64,000 nt of DNA from assembly GCA_947452995.1 (NCBI GenBank), contig CANGEV010000002.1, forward strand, positions 127,172 through 191,171, written 5' to 3'. This document shows positions 27,566-36,741 of the stretch, piece by piece. A program made the position numbers and the translations under genes. This stretch comes from Chitinophagales bacterium (lineage in GTDB: Bacteria; Bacteroidota; Bacteroidia; Chitinophagales; CAIODY01). The notes below the pieces were generated by a model, which searched no databases, was not told the DNA's origin, and saw nothing but the letters and a program-made list of their open reading frames with translations. Positions within the stretch are counted from its first letter, which is position 1. Each line of letters starts with the position of its first letter.

Positions 27566-28348
27566 TTACTTCAAAAAGTGATGAAAGGTGTCGCTGCGAA
27601 GACCTAAACGGAGTGTTTCAACCGCTATAATTTCATTAGGAGCGATGTTGCCTAAATTAACATTAGAACCGATAAGTTTGATGAACCAAGTTTGTTGTGC
27701 TTTTTGCGGCGCTTCCCAAATAATCTGGTCTTTTTTAATTTTTGTAAGAATCTCTTGTACTAGGCCTTCACGAACTTCTCCAGATCCACGATAAATGCCT
27801 ACGTTACCAGCTTCGCGGGCTTCTGCAATTACTTTCCAAGCACCCGCATTCAGCTCCGCATTCATCAGTTCAATCCATTGATAAGGAGGGAATATCTTTT
27901 CTGCGTCTTTACTTCCGACTTCACTTAATACCTTGTAACCTTTCTTTGCGAGGGCTTCTACGTATTTTAATTTTTGCTTATGTGGTATTTCAAGAGAGCC
28001 GTCTGAAACTTCTACAAATTCCATCTCATACTTCTCTAAAGCAGCGATATAGTCGTTGAATTGGTTTCTAGCTATAAAGGCTTCGAAAAGTGTTCCGCCA
28101 AAATAGCAAGGAATATTGTGTGCTTTGTAAAGCGCAATTTTGTCTTTTAAATTCGGAGAAACGTAGGCTGTGCCAAAACCTAATTTTACAATATCTGTAT
28201 AAGGACCAGCAATTTCTAAGAAAGAATTGACCTCGTAGGTGCTTAGACCTTTATCCATTACCATGGTAAGACCATTATTGCGAGGTTTTACAGTACGTTT
28301 TGGTAAACCATTCAAACTAAAGTTCTTCTCTTTGGTACTTTTAGGCAT
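27566..28348 (-). CDS. comA: phosphosulfolactate synthase (ComA family)
   Basis: A 260-residue TIM-barrel protein. ComA adds sulfite to phosphoenolpyruvate to give phosphosulfolactate, known from coenzyme M synthesis in methanogens. The family blocks are GLTMVMDKGLS near 22, DIVKLGFGTAYVSP near 45, CYFGGTLFEAF near 80, FVEVSDGSLEIPHKQK near 110 and EARESG-like EAREAGNVGIYRGSGEVR near 175. Bacteroidota do not make coenzyme M, so the product may enter sulfonolipid or another sulfonate route, or the protein may have another job. The ATG at 28348 follows a TAACTTTG promoter element. Confidence 0.87.
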   Translation of the reverse strand: MPKSTKEKNFSLNGLPKRTVKPRNNGLTMVMDKGLSTYEVNSFLEIAGPYTDIVKLGFGTAYVSPNLKDKIALYKAHNIPCYFGGTLFEAFIARNQFNDYIAALEKYEMEFVEVSDGSLEIPHKQKLKYVEALAKKGYKVLSEVGSKDAEKIFPPYQWIELMNAELNAGAWKVIAEAREAGNVGIYRGSGEVREGLVQEILTKIKKDQIIWEAPQKAQQTWFIKLIGSNVNLGNIAPNEIIAVETLRLGLRSDTFHHFLK

Positions 28349-28372
28349 TCTACAGGTATTTGAATTAATAAT

Positions 28373-28380
28373 CAAAGTTA
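28373..28380 (-). promoter_or_regulatory. -7 promoter element of comA
   Basis: TAACTTTG on the minus strand, 24 bases before the comA ATG. It would exclude the longer reading that begins at 28375. Confidence 0.5.
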
Positions 28381-28540
28381 CTAAAGGAATTTGACATGGC
28401 GAAGTATTAAAAGTTTAATGCACGAGTTAACAAATTGGCTATTTAGGGGGAGGGGCCTAATTTTTTAAATAGATATTGACTTTTCATTAGGTGTTACACA
28501 CTATTGCGACGATCGATTTTTTTTGTCATCTGCTTATTCG

Positions 28541-28548
28541 TATCTTTG
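28541..28548 (+). promoter_or_regulatory. -7 promoter element of rocD
   Basis: TATCTTTG ends 2 bases before an ATG at 28551 and 17 before the next in-frame ATG at 28566. Since transcription normally starts about 6 bases after this element, the second ATG is preferred. Confidence 0.5.
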
Positions 28549-28565
28549 GAATGAAACAATATTTT

Positions 28566-29804
28566 ATGATTAGTCAGAATAGTCTTACGCAAGCGTTTAT
28601 TGAAAAAGAGGAAACTTTTAATGCGCATAATTATCATCCATTACCTGTTGTCATTGAGTCGGCAAAAGGAGTTATGATGCATGATGTGGAGGGGAAAGAT
28701 TATTATGACTTTTTATCAGCCTATTCGGCGGTGAATCAAGGGCATTGTCATCCTCGTTTGGTGAATGTAATGATTGATCAGTTGCAACGTTTGACCTTAA
28801 CATCAAGAGCGTTTCATAATGATCGCTTAGGTGCTTTTGCGCAATATATCACTGATTTTTTTGGCTACGATAAAGTATTGCCGATGAACACGGGTGTAGA
28901 GGCTGTAGAAACAGCCTTGAAGCTTTGTCGTCGTTGGGCTTATCGTGTAAAAGGCTTAGCGGATAATACCGCAAAAATTATTGTTTGTGAAGGGAATTTT
29001 CACGGACGTACTACGGGTGTTATTTCCTTTAGCTCAGATCCAGATTCTTTTGGTGGATTTGGTCCTTATATGCCGAATTATATTTTAGTTCCTTATGGCG
29101 ATATCAACGCTTTGAAAGAAGCGTTAAAGGATCCGAGTGTTGCAGGTTTTATGTTCGAGCCTATTCAAGGTGAAGCGGGGGTGGTAGTTCCTCCGGCGGG
29201 TTATATAAACGCTGCATATGATGCTTGTAAGGCCGCGAATGTCTTGTTTATCGCTGATGAAGTGCAAACAGGATTAGCACGTACGGGTAAAATACTTTGT
29301 TGTGATCATTTTGATATCCGTCCAGATATTGTGATTTTAGGTAAGGCCTTGAGTGGTGGTATGATGCCAGTGAGTGCTGTACTAGCAGATGATGAAATAA
29401 TGTTATTGATTAAGCCAGGTGAACATGGTTCTACTTTTGGTGGGAATCCGTTGGCCTGTGCTGTAGCTATGGAGGCTTTAGCAATCTTGAAGGATGAAGA
29501 GATGGTTTTGAATGCGAGTATTATGGGAGAATTGTTTAGAGATGAGATAAAATCATGGAGACATCCGCTAATAAAAGAAGTTAGAGGAATGGGATTGTTA
29601 AATGCGATTGAACTAAATGCAATTGACGCGAATACCGGTTGGGATATTTGTATGTTGATGATGGAGGAAGGGTTGCTTGCCAAGCCAACGCACGGCGACA
29701 AAATACGTTTCGCTCCGCCATTATGCATCAATAGGGCAGAAATGTTGAACGCGTTAAAGCTAATTAGAAAGGGCTTTGATACGTATTGGGATCGTAAACA
29801 CTAA
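28566..29804 (+). CDS. rocD: ornithine aminotransferase
   Basis: A 412-residue PLP enzyme that converts ornithine and 2-oxoglutarate to glutamate semialdehyde and glutamate. Signatures: NTGVEAVETALKLCRRW near 105, EGNFHGRTTGVISFSSDP near 140, FIADEVQTGLARTGK near 230 and ILGKALSGGMMPVSAVLADD with the PLP lysine near 258. EHGSTFGGNPLACAVAMEA is also typical. The start is uncertain by five codons. The stop overlaps the convergent lipoprotein gene by 4 bases. Confidence 0.95.
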   Translation: MISQNSLTQAFIEKEETFNAHNYHPLPVVIESAKGVMMHDVEGKDYYDFLSAYSAVNQGHCHPRLVNVMIDQLQRLTLTSRAFHNDRLGAFAQYITDFFGYDKVLPMNTGVEAVETALKLCRRWAYRVKGLADNTAKIIVCEGNFHGRTTGVISFSSDPDSFGGFGPYMPNYILVPYGDINALKEALKDPSVAGFMFEPIQGEAGVVVPPAGYINAAYDACKAANVLFIADEVQTGLARTGKILCCDHFDIRPDIVILGKALSGGMMPVSAVLADDEIMLLIKPGEHGSTFGGNPLACAVAMEALAILKDEEMVLNASIMGELFRDEIKSWRHPLIKEVRGMGLLNAIELNAIDANTGWDICMLMMEEGLLAKPTHGDKIRFAPPLCINRAEMLNALKLIRKGFDTYWDRKH

Positions 29805-30295
29805 AATAACTTAGGGACTTCTATTGGAATGTTTTCAGTGTCCTCAATAGGAATATTTAGTGTTAGACCAGCCTTCTGGATTTTACAATTCCCTTTTACA
29901 TGCATTTTAACACGGCCTGATTTCAAACTGCCAATCATAGATTTTAAAAATGAGAGCGAGAGTTTTGAAGAAGGAACTTGAATGATAAGCGGTATTTTAA
30001 ATTCACTGTATTTGTTTATTTGCACCATTTTGCTTTGGGCTGAAGAGCCTACAAGTAGGTCGTTCAAATAAATTTGCGTAGTTGATTCTAAAAGAAGAAT
30101 TCCGATAGGATTGGGGTTGTACATGAACATATCAGCTTGCAACGTTACATTGCTTAACGTGAAAGAAGTGAAACGTACATTATTTGTTCGTTTGTATTCA
30201 GGGATTTTGAAGGTGTTTGAAAGGTTGAAATATTGACAAGCGGAAAGGCTGATCGCAAATAGGCTTAACAGTATAATTGAATAATATCGTTTCAT
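29801..30295 (-). CDS. LEA type 2-like lipoprotein
   Basis: A 164-residue lipoprotein with a lipobox at LSAC (Cys20). The body shows a single LEA14/WHy-type beta-sandwich pattern: FTSFTLSNVTLQADMFMYNP, the N-P-N-P motif, then IPLIIQVP and a final KMHVKGNCKIQKAGLTLNIP strand pair. In bacteria such proteins are envelope proteins of unknown role, sometimes linked to stress. It is monocistronic and convergent with rocD. Confidence 0.75.
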   Translation of the reverse strand: MKRYYSIILLSLFAISLSACQYFNLSNTFKIPEYKRTNNVRFTSFTLSNVTLQADMFMYNPNPIGILLLESTTQIYLNDLLVGSSAQSKMVQINKYSEFKIPLIIQVPSSKLSLSFLKSMIGSLKSGRVKMHVKGNCKIQKAGLTLNIPIEDTENIPIEVPKLF

Positions 30296-30353
30296 ATTGG
30301 ATGAATTACAACGTAAAAGTGCGTATTTTTAAGAAATCATACAAAAGAAAATT

Positions 30354-31526
30354 GTGGAAGAAATTATTAAGGAAAAGGCGGTCTTAGTTGCTGTGATTGC
30401 GCAAGGCCAATCAGAGGAGCAGGTACGTGAATATTTAGATGAACTAGATTTTCTAACGGAGACGGCTGGTGCGCAAGTTGTGAAGCGTTTTACACAGCGT
30501 ATGCAAAAGTTGGATTCCAATACATTCATTGGCGCAGGTAAGTTGGAGGAGATCAGCCGTTATGTTGAAGACAATCAGATTTCATTGGTAATATTCGATG
30601 ATGAATTGTCGGGGCGTCAGCAGACAAATATCCAAAAGGAAGTAAAGTGTAAGGTGCTTGATAGAACAGGATTGATTTTAGATATTTTCGCTTCTCGCGC
30701 TCGGACAGCTCATGCGAAGACGCAGGTGGAATTAGCTCAAATGCAGTATCTATTGCCTCGATTAAAAGGATTGTGGACGCATCTTGAACGTCAGAAAGGG
30801 GGTATTGGTATGCGTGGACCAGGGGAGAAGGAGATTGAAACCGATCGTCGATTGGTAAAACACAAAATCAGTTTGTTAAAGGAAGATCTCGCGACGATTG
30901 ATCGTCAGTTCAGTACACAACGAAAGAATAGAGGAGAAGTTATACGCGTTGCTTTGGTAGGATATACCAATGTTGGAAAAAGCACCATTATGAATTTACT
31001 GAGTAAATCAGAGGTGTTTGCTGAAAATAAATTGTTTGCCACCTTGGATACTACAGTTCGAAAGGTTGTTTTGGATCGAGTTCCATTTTTGTTGAGTGAT
31101 ACCGTAGGGTTTATTCGAAAGCTGCCGCATACCTTGGTAGAGAGTTTTAAATCTACCTTGGATGAAGTGCGTGAGTCGGATGTATTATTGCATGTAGTGG
31201 ATATTTCACATCCTTCGTTTGAAGATCATATGAAAACAGTCAATGAGACATTACAAGAGATCAAAGCATTCGATAAGCCAATCATTGTTGTATTCAATAA
31301 AATGGATTTGTATGCTGAAAAGTATTTTGACGAGTTGTTACCCGACAAAGTAAGAAAGGAGGTCTTGAAGGAGTTGCGAGAAACATGGGAGGAGAAAACG
31401 GAAGGTAATTGCGTTTTCATTAGTGCCTTAGAACGCGAAAATATTGATGCTTTCCGAGATAAAATGTTGGAGAAAATAAGACACCTTTATGAGGTAAGAT
31501 ATCCTTTTATAGCTGAAAAATTTTAA
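30354..31526 (+). CDS. hflX: GTPase HflX
   Basis: A 390-residue ribosome-associated GTPase that splits stalled ribosomes. The N-terminal HflX domain (about 1-190) carries GAGKLEEISRYVE and the glycine-rich GGIGMRGPGEKEIETDRR. The G domain (about 200-360) has G1 LVGYTNVGKST, G3 DTVGF and G4 NKMD. Translation starts at GTG 30354; there is no better in-frame ATG upstream. The next gene follows after 1 base. Confidence 0.96.
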   Translation: MEEIIKEKAVLVAVIAQGQSEEQVREYLDELDFLTETAGAQVVKRFTQRMQKLDSNTFIGAGKLEEISRYVEDNQISLVIFDDELSGRQQTNIQKEVKCKVLDRTGLILDIFASRARTAHAKTQVELAQMQYLLPRLKGLWTHLERQKGGIGMRGPGEKEIETDRRLVKHKISLLKEDLATIDRQFSTQRKNRGEVIRVALVGYTNVGKSTIMNLLSKSEVFAENKLFATLDTTVRKVVLDRVPFLLSDTVGFIRKLPHTLVESFKSTLDEVRESDVLLHVVDISHPSFEDHMKTVNETLQEIKAFDKPIIVVFNKMDLYAEKYFDELLPDKVRKEVLKELRETWEEKTEGNCVFISALERENIDAFRDKMLEKIRHLYEVRYPFIAEKF

Positions 31527-31527
31527 G

Positions 31528-31929
31528 ATGAGAACTTTTTTAATTTCATATGGTGTCCTATCTATTTTAGGGCTTATTGGCGCTTTAGTTTTGTTTTTAC
31601 TAAAAGGGACTTCGATAGCCTTTGTTGACTTTTCTTCGAGTTTAGCTTTTTATTTAATCATTATACCATTGGTGTATTTCTTTGTTTATAGTGGACTAAA
31701 AGGTGGGACTAACTATAAGTTTTTTAATTATTTCTATGCAGCTTTTGGAATTAAAATGTTTCTTTCGTTAGCTTTTGCCTTAATATATATTATTGCAAGC
31801 GGACATAGAGGCCTCACGTTTGGTTTGTCATTCGGAGGTCTTTATATTGCATATACGGGTATTGAAACATTCTCCTTAGTGGTGGCCTCGCAAAGGGCAA
31901 CAGAGGTGGAGAAGACTAAACAAATCTAG
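31528..31929 (+). CDS. hypothetical four-helix membrane protein
   Basis: A 133-residue protein of no recognised family with four predicted membrane helices (about residues 5-27, 35-54, 65-90 and 97-118) and a charged cytoplasmic tail. It follows hflX by 1 base and overlaps the convergent dioxygenase gene by 14 bases. The topology resembles small ATP-synthase-accessory or YIP-like proteins, but no motif supports a function. Confidence 0.65.
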   Translation: MRTFLISYGVLSILGLIGALVLFLLKGTSIAFVDFSSSLAFYLIIIPLVYFFVYSGLKGGTNYKFFNYFYAAFGIKMFLSLAFALIYIIASGHRGLTFGLSFGGLYIAYTGIETFSLVVASQRATEVEKTKQI

Positions 31930-32440
31930 GATCCGTTTCCATGACGTGACCGCATTGTTTGCAGGTCCTTAATTCTTCAGAGCCATAATACTCTTTGAAC
32001 TTCGAAAGAAAATCTGTTTCGATATTGTCTGATGGAAAATATGTTTCATGTAATTTGTTATTGCATTTTTCACAAAACCACAAAAGGCCATCTTTCATGT
32101 TAGTGCCTTTGCGGACGCGTTCAATAACTAATCCAATGGAGCCTTCAGAACGACCCGGGCTATGCGGAGTTTTAGCAGGTAACAAGAACATTTCACCGGC
32201 TTGAATTGGAACCTCTACACATTTTCCGTCTTGCTGTGTTTTTACTGTAATATTTCCTTCAAGTTGATAGAACAATTCTTCTGTTTCATTGTAGTGATAG
32301 TCTTTACGTGCATTAGGACCGCCCACTATCATTACAATATAATCTCCACTTTCGTGATAGAGGTTTTTATTGCCAACTGGAGGTTTTAATAAATGACGAT
32401 TTTCTTCAATCCATTTATTTAAATTAAAAGGTGCGCGCAT
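31916..32440 (-). CDS. nbaC: 3-hydroxyanthranilate 3,4-dioxygenase
   Basis: A 174-residue cupin iron enzyme that opens the ring of 3-hydroxyanthranilate on the way to quinolinate and NAD in the kynurenine route. It opens with FNLNKWIEENRHLLKPPVGN. GGPNARKDYHYNETEELFYQ supplies the His and Glu iron ligands and LLPAKTPHSP the second His. The C-terminus keeps the rubredoxin-like CEKC and CKQC iron site (about residues 122-165). It is 18 bases downstream of an SDR gene, as an operon. Other kynurenine genes are not in the window. Confidence 0.95.
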   Translation of the reverse strand: MRAPFNLNKWIEENRHLLKPPVGNKNLYHESGDYIVMIVGGPNARKDYHYNETEELFYQLEGNITVKTQQDGKCVEVPIQAGEMFLLPAKTPHSPGRSEGSIGLVIERVRKGTNMKDGLLWFCEKCNNKLHETYFPSDNIETDFLSKFKEYYGSEELRTCKQCGHVMETDPRFV

Positions 32441-32458
32441 ATAATGATGTTTTTAGAT

Positions 32459-33244
32459 TTAAATTGCAGCGGTTCTTCCGCCATCTACTGGGATGCTGGT
32501 TCCATTGATATAAGCTGCTGCAGGGCTTGCTAAAAATGCCGCTAAAGAAGCAATTTCAGAAGGTTCGCCAAAACGGCCTGCAGGAATTTCGTGAAGCATT
32601 TCCGCCTCAACGGCATCAATGCTATTGTTAGTTTTTCCTGATTTAATTTCTATAAGTGTCTTTAGGCGGTTGGTAGCTGTTGCGCCAGGAAGTACATTGT
32701 TAACGGTAATGCCAAAAGGGGCTACTTCGAAGCTCCATGTTTTTGCCCAGCTGGCTACCGCACCACGAATAGTGTTGGACACGCCGAGATTTTTCAATGG
32801 CTGTTTTACAGAAGTTGAAATAACATTAATAATTCTTCCATAAGCATCCGCTTTCATTCCATTTAAAACTGCTTGCGCTAAGATTTGATTACAAATCAAA
32901 TGCTGGTTAAAAATGGCGATAAATTTATCTGAATTTTCAGTCGTAATAGGAGCAGCACTTGGTCCACCACTATTGTTCACTAGTATATGAATGTTCCGCT
33001 GCTGCGTGATTTTTGTAGCGGCGTTGCTTACACTTTGGGTGTCAGCAAAATCGGCCACTTCAACATGATGTATTTGGCCTCTACTTGTATCAAGGTCTTT
33101 CAAGCTTTCTAACAATGCAGTTTCATTGCGCGCAAGTAATGTTACATTTGCTCCTAATAATGCCAATTCGATAGCAATTGCTTTTCCAATGCCTTGCGTG
33201 CTTCCACTAACTAAGGCGTTTTTACCAATCAAAGAAAGATTCAT
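32459..33244 (-). CDS. SDR family oxidoreductase with atypical active site
   Basis: A 261-residue short-chain dehydrogenase fold. The coenzyme motif is ALVSGSTQGIGKAIAIELA (about 10-28), then LVNNSGGPS near 89 and a C-terminal VDGGRTAAI. Where classical SDRs have Tyr-x-x-x-Lys, this protein reads KNLGVSNTIRGAV, without Tyr or Lys; its active Ser region STSVKQP is present. This subfamily is widespread but its chemistry is unclear. It is the first gene before the dioxygenase, so a role in tryptophan or aromatic metabolism is possible. Confidence 0.85.
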   Translation of the reverse strand: MNLSLIGKNALVSGSTQGIGKAIAIELALLGANVTLLARNETALLESLKDLDTSRGQIHHVEVADFADTQSVSNAATKITQQRNIHILVNNSGGPSAAPITTENSDKFIAIFNQHLICNQILAQAVLNGMKADAYGRIINVISTSVKQPLKNLGVSNTIRGAVASWAKTWSFEVAPFGITVNNVLPGATATNRLKTLIEIKSGKTNNSIDAVEAEMLHEIPAGRFGEPSEIASLAAFLASPAAAYINGTSIPVDGGRTAAI

Positions 33245-33246
33245 GC

Positions 33247-33296
33247 CCTAAATTTAGGAAACAAGTTGCGTATATGTGGAATTTTAGGCCTAAAAT
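33247..33296. promoter_or_regulatory. two palindromes between divergent SDR and fabH genes
   Basis: CCTAAATTTAGG (33247-33258) and ATTTTAGGCCTAAAAT (33281-33296) are perfect palindromes sharing a CCTAAAWT half-site, with centres 36 bp apart. They may be operators for one of the two divergent genes. Confidence 0.4.
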
Positions 33297-33310
33297 CCAT
33301 CATCTTTTGT

Positions 33311-33318
33311 TAAATTTG
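33311..33318 (+). promoter_or_regulatory. -7 promoter element of fabH
   Basis: TAAATTTG, 18 bases before the fabH ATG. It lies within a tandem copy of the 9-mer TTTGTTAAA (33306-33323). Confidence 0.45.
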
Positions 33319-33336
33319 TTAAACAAAATTAACGAA

Positions 33337-34326
33337 ATGAGTAAAGTTAAAGCCGCCATCACTGCTGTTGCAGGTTATTTACCTGATTTTGTATTAAGTA
33401 ATGCAGAATTAGAAAAGATGGTCGATACAACAGATGAGTGGATTACTTCACGTACAGGGATTAAGGAGCGCCGTATATTAAAGGGCGAAGGTATGGGTAC
33501 ATCGGTTATGGGAGCTGCAGCAGTTGAAAAGTTGTGCCAAAAACGCGGGATAGATCCGAAGGAAATAGAGTTGTTGATATGTGCAACCGTAACGGGTGAT
33601 ATGGTTTTTCCGGCAACAGCGAACGTGATTTGTGATAAAGTAGGGGCTACCAATGCTTGGTCATATGATATCAATGCTGCTTGTAGTGGCTTCTTATATG
33701 CTTTGAGTACAGCGTCTAAGTTTATTGAAGCAGGTACGCATAAAAAAGTGGTGGTAGTTGGAGCAGATAAAATGAGTTCTATCATTGACTATACGGATCG
33801 TGCAACGTGTGTAATCTTTGGAGATGGCGCCGGAGCTGTTTTACTAGAGCCAAATGAAGAGGGTTTTGGAATTCAAGATTCTTTGTTGAAAAGTGATGGA
33901 AGTGGTAGGAAATATTTGTTCCAAAAGTCAGGGGGCTCTAATTATCCTCCTACGATTGAATCTGTAACGAATCGTGAGCATTATGTACATCAGGAAGGGC
34001 AAGCTGTTTTTAAATTTGCTGTGGTTGGTATGGCTGACGTTGCGGAGGAAATCATGAAACGTAATAATTTAACGGCAGATGACATTTCATGGTTAGTACC
34101 CCATCAAGCTAATAAGCGTATCATTGATGCTACTGCAAAGCGCTGTGGCTTGGATGATGAAAAAGTTATGTTGAATATCCATCGGTATGGAAATACGACA
34201 AGTGGTACATTGCCACTCTGTTTGATGGATTATGAGGGACAATTAAAGAAGGGGGATAATATTCTATTAGCAGCCTTTGGCGGAGGATTCACTTGGGGAA
34301 GCATTTGGTTGAAATGGGCTTATTAA
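33337..34326 (+). CDS. fabH: 3-oxoacyl-ACP synthase III
   Basis: A 329-residue thiolase-fold enzyme that condenses acyl-CoA with malonyl-ACP to start fatty acid synthesis. The catalytic Cys is in DINAACSGFLYAL (about residue 113), His in WLVPHQANKRI and Asn in HRYGNTTSGTLPL; the opening DEWITSRTGIKERRI is typical. The ATG at 33337 gives the normal length. No other fab or plsX gene is adjacent, and the next gene, an HD hydrolase, follows after 8 bases. Confidence 0.96.
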   Translation: MSKVKAAITAVAGYLPDFVLSNAELEKMVDTTDEWITSRTGIKERRILKGEGMGTSVMGAAAVEKLCQKRGIDPKEIELLICATVTGDMVFPATANVICDKVGATNAWSYDINAACSGFLYALSTASKFIEAGTHKKVVVVGADKMSSIIDYTDRATCVIFGDGAGAVLLEPNEEGFGIQDSLLKSDGSGRKYLFQKSGGSNYPPTIESVTNREHYVHQEGQAVFKFAVVGMADVAEEIMKRNNLTADDISWLVPHQANKRIIDATAKRCGLDDEKVMLNIHRYGNTTSGTLPLCLMDYEGQLKKGDNILLAAFGGGFTWGSIWLKWAY

Positions 34327-34334
34327 AATAGCTT

Positions 34335-35585
34335 ATGGACCCAAAACGTTTTTCACCTAAAATTATTAATGATCCGGTTTATGGTTTTGTGACCATACAA
34401 CATTCATTAATTTATCAATTACTGGAACATCCATCCTTTCAGCGCCTGCGTCATATAAAGCAGTTGGGCTTATCCTATCTAGTTTATCCTGGAGCTAATC
34501 ATACACGTTTTCATCATGCCTTAGGTGCAATGCACTTGATGCAAGAGAGTATTCGTACTTTGAAAATGAAAGGGGTAGATATTGCTCCCGAAGAAGAGGT
34601 CGCTGTTTTGGCAGCAATCTTATTACACGATATTGGTCATGGTCCATTTTCGCACGCACTAGAACATGTTTTAATCGAAGGAGTAAGTCATGAAGAGATT
34701 TCATTAACTGTAATGCAAACTATTAACGCGGAGTTGAATGGGGCATTGCAGTTGGCGATTTCTATTTTTACGAATAAATACGAAAAGCCGTTTTTACATC
34801 AATTGGTGAGTAGTCAATTAGACATGGACCGCCTCGACTATCTGACGCGAGACAGTTTTTTTACGGGTGTAGCAGAAGGTGTTGTGAGTTATGATAGGAT
34901 TATTAACATGCTTACCGTGGTAGATGGGCAGTTGATGGTAGAGGAAAAAGGGGTTAATTCAATAGAGAAGTTTTTAATAAGTCGCCGCTTGATGTATTGG
35001 CAAGTTTATTTGCATAAAACAGTTTTAGCGGCCGAACAGTTATTAATTAAGGTTTTAGAACGCGCCAAATTTTTATTCAATGCTGGCGAAGAAATTTTCT
35101 TGACACATTCCTTAAAAGAAATTTTTGGACAGACATTAAACTTTCACGATAAATCCTTGTCTAAAGAGTTAACAGCTCTTTATTTACGACTTGATGATGC
35201 GGAAATGATGACTCATTTTAAGTACTGGCAAGAATCTTCAGACCTAACCTTAAGTAATCTTAGTAAAGGTTTGTTTAATCGCCAATTGCCAAAGACGATC
35301 ATACAAAATGAACCGTTTGATCCGAGAGAAATAGAAGCGTTGCAAGCTGCTTGTGCAAAGTCATTAGGACTAAGTATGGCAGATGCGGCCTATTTTGTTT
35401 ACTCGGATAAGATTTCCAACTATGCCTACCGTTTGGACAAAGGACAAATAAAAATAAAAATGAAGAATGGTGAGGTAAAGGATGTGTTGGAACTATTGAC
35501 GCATTTGGATCGGTCGGTTTTTACAGAGTTGTCGACTAAATATTACATTTGTTATCCTAAACAGTTGGCTTGGCCGACAAAATAA
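34335..35585 (+). CDS. HD superfamily phosphohydrolase
   Basis: A 416-residue dGTPase-like hydrolase. The metal site is [18 protein letters not shown] near residue 55, then [16 protein letters not shown] near 95 and [15 protein letters not shown] near 160. Homologues next to lpxD are frequent in Bacteroidota. It may hydrolyse nucleoside triphosphates, but its substrate is not known. It ends 5 bases before the lpxD start. Confidence 0.88.
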   Translation: MDPKRFSPKIINDPVYGFVTIQHSLIYQLLEHPSFQRLRHIKQLGLSYLVYPGANHTRFHHALGAMHLMQESIRTLKMKGVDIAPEEEVAVLAAILLHDIGHGPFSHALEHVLIEGVSHEEISLTVMQTINAELNGALQLAISIFTNKYEKPFLHQLVSSQLDMDRLDYLTRDSFFTGVAEGVVSYDRIINMLTVVDGQLMVEEKGVNSIEKFLISRRLMYWQVYLHKTVLAAEQLLIKVLERAKFLFNAGEEIFLTHSLKEIFGQTLNFHDKSLSKELTALYLRLDDAEMMTHFKYWQESSDLTLSNLSKGLFNRQLPKTIIQNEPFDPREIEALQAACAKSLGLSMADAAYFVYSDKISNYAYRLDKGQIKIKMKNGEVKDVLELLTHLDRSVFTELSTKYYICYPKQLAWPTK

Positions 35586-35590
35586 AGCGT

Positions 35591-36619
35591 ATGGTTGTTC
35601 GTGCAAAAGAGCTTGCACATTTGTTGCAAGGAACGGTAGATGGCAATCCTGAAGAGCAGGTTAGCCAATTTGCCAAGATAGAAGAAGCACAGAAAGGTTC
35701 ATTGAGCTTTTTTGCCAATCCGAAATATGAGTCGTTTGTGTATACCACAAAGGCTAGTATTTTATTGGTGGCGAATGATTTTAAATTGGCTCAACCGATC
35801 GAGGCGACTTTAATACGTGTTGCGGATCCTTATAGTGCTTTGGCAATGTTATTAGATGAGTTTGGAAAAGCGCAAATGACAAAGAAAAGTGGCGTTTCTA
35901 AATGGGCTGCAATACCTGATGATGCGAAGATTGGGAATAATTCATTTATTGGTGATTTTGTAAGTTTAGGTAAGGGGGTTACGATCGGGGAAGATGTTTG
36001 TATCGAGTCGAATGTTAGCATAGGTGATAATGTCAATATAGGTGATGGAACCATTTTGATGGCAGGGGTTAAGATAGGTCATGGCTGTTCGCTTGGGCAG
36101 CATTGTTTATTACACGCTGGGGTGGTTATTGGTAGTGATGGTTTTGGATTTGCACCACAAGCAGATGGAAGTTACAAAAAGGTAAGTCAGGTAGGTAAAG
36201 TACTTATAGAAGATGAAGTGGAGATTGGCGCAAATGCCACAATCGACAGAGGAAGTATCGGTGATACGGTGATTCGTAAAGGTGTTAAGTTGGATAATTT
36301 GGTTCATTTGGCACATAATGTAGAAGTGGGCGAGAATACGGTGATAGCGGCGCAAACTGGTGTTGCAGGAAGTACGAAGATTGGGAAGAATTGTATGATA
36401 GGCGGACAGGTGGGCATTGTTGGTCATATCCGTATTGCGGATGGAACGAAGATAAATGCGCAGAGTGGCGTTTCTAAATCTATTGAAGAGCCAAATATGG
36501 TTGTGACGGGGTCGCCTGCATTTTCTTATGCTAGCGCATTGCGTGCGCAGGCAGTATTCAGAAGATTGCCGGATATTGAAAAGCAAATTGCGGAGTTGAG
36601 TTCGATTTTGAAAAAATAA
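35591..36619 (+). CDS. lpxD: UDP-3-O-(3-hydroxyacyl)glucosamine N-acyltransferase
   Basis: A 342-residue left-handed beta-helix enzyme that adds the second acyl chain in lipid A synthesis, showing a Gram-negative outer membrane with [22 protein letters not shown] is the LpxD start; hexapeptide repeats run from about residue 105 to 320 ([20 protein letters not shown]). The catalytic His is in [13 protein letters not shown]. The ATG at 35591 is preferred over a TTG at 35570. LpxC/FabZ and LpxA, often next in Bacteroidota, do not follow here. Confidence 0.97.
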   Translation: MVVRAKELAHLLQGTVDGNPEEQVSQFAKIEEAQKGSLSFFANPKYESFVYTTKASILLVANDFKLAQPIEATLIRVADPYSALAMLLDEFGKAQMTKKSGVSKWAAIPDDAKIGNNSFIGDFVSLGKGVTIGEDVCIESNVSIGDNVNIGDGTILMAGVKIGHGCSLGQHCLLHAGVVIGSDGFGFAPQADGSYKKVSQVGKVLIEDEVEIGANATIDRGSIGDTVIRKGVKLDNLVHLAHNVEVGENTVIAAQTGVAGSTKIGKNCMIGGQVGIVGHIRIADGTKINAQSGVSKSIEEPNMVVTGSPAFSYASALRAQAVFRRLPDIEKQIAELSSILKK

Positions 36620-36651
36620 TTTTGAATTGAATATTGGACATTCCCGTTTAT

Positions 36652-36684
36652 ATCCCCCAGTTTCTGTGTAAGAAATTGGGGGAT
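36652..36684 (+). terminator. hairpin after lpxD, likely terminator
   Basis: ATCCCCCAGTTTCT pairs across a short loop with AGAAATTGGGGGAT (one G-T pair). The following T-tract is weak, so attenuation or RNA stabilization is also possible. Confidence 0.6.
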
Positions 36685-36741
36685 TTAACTTTTAGGAAAG
36701 GTCGGATTTCGTGATTTTATTCTTATTTTAGCAACATCAGT

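Noticed and set aside
36110-36586. Minus-strand frame of 158 codons inside lpxD
   Set aside because: Antisense to the hexapeptide repeats, rich in Cys/His/Arg without any motif.
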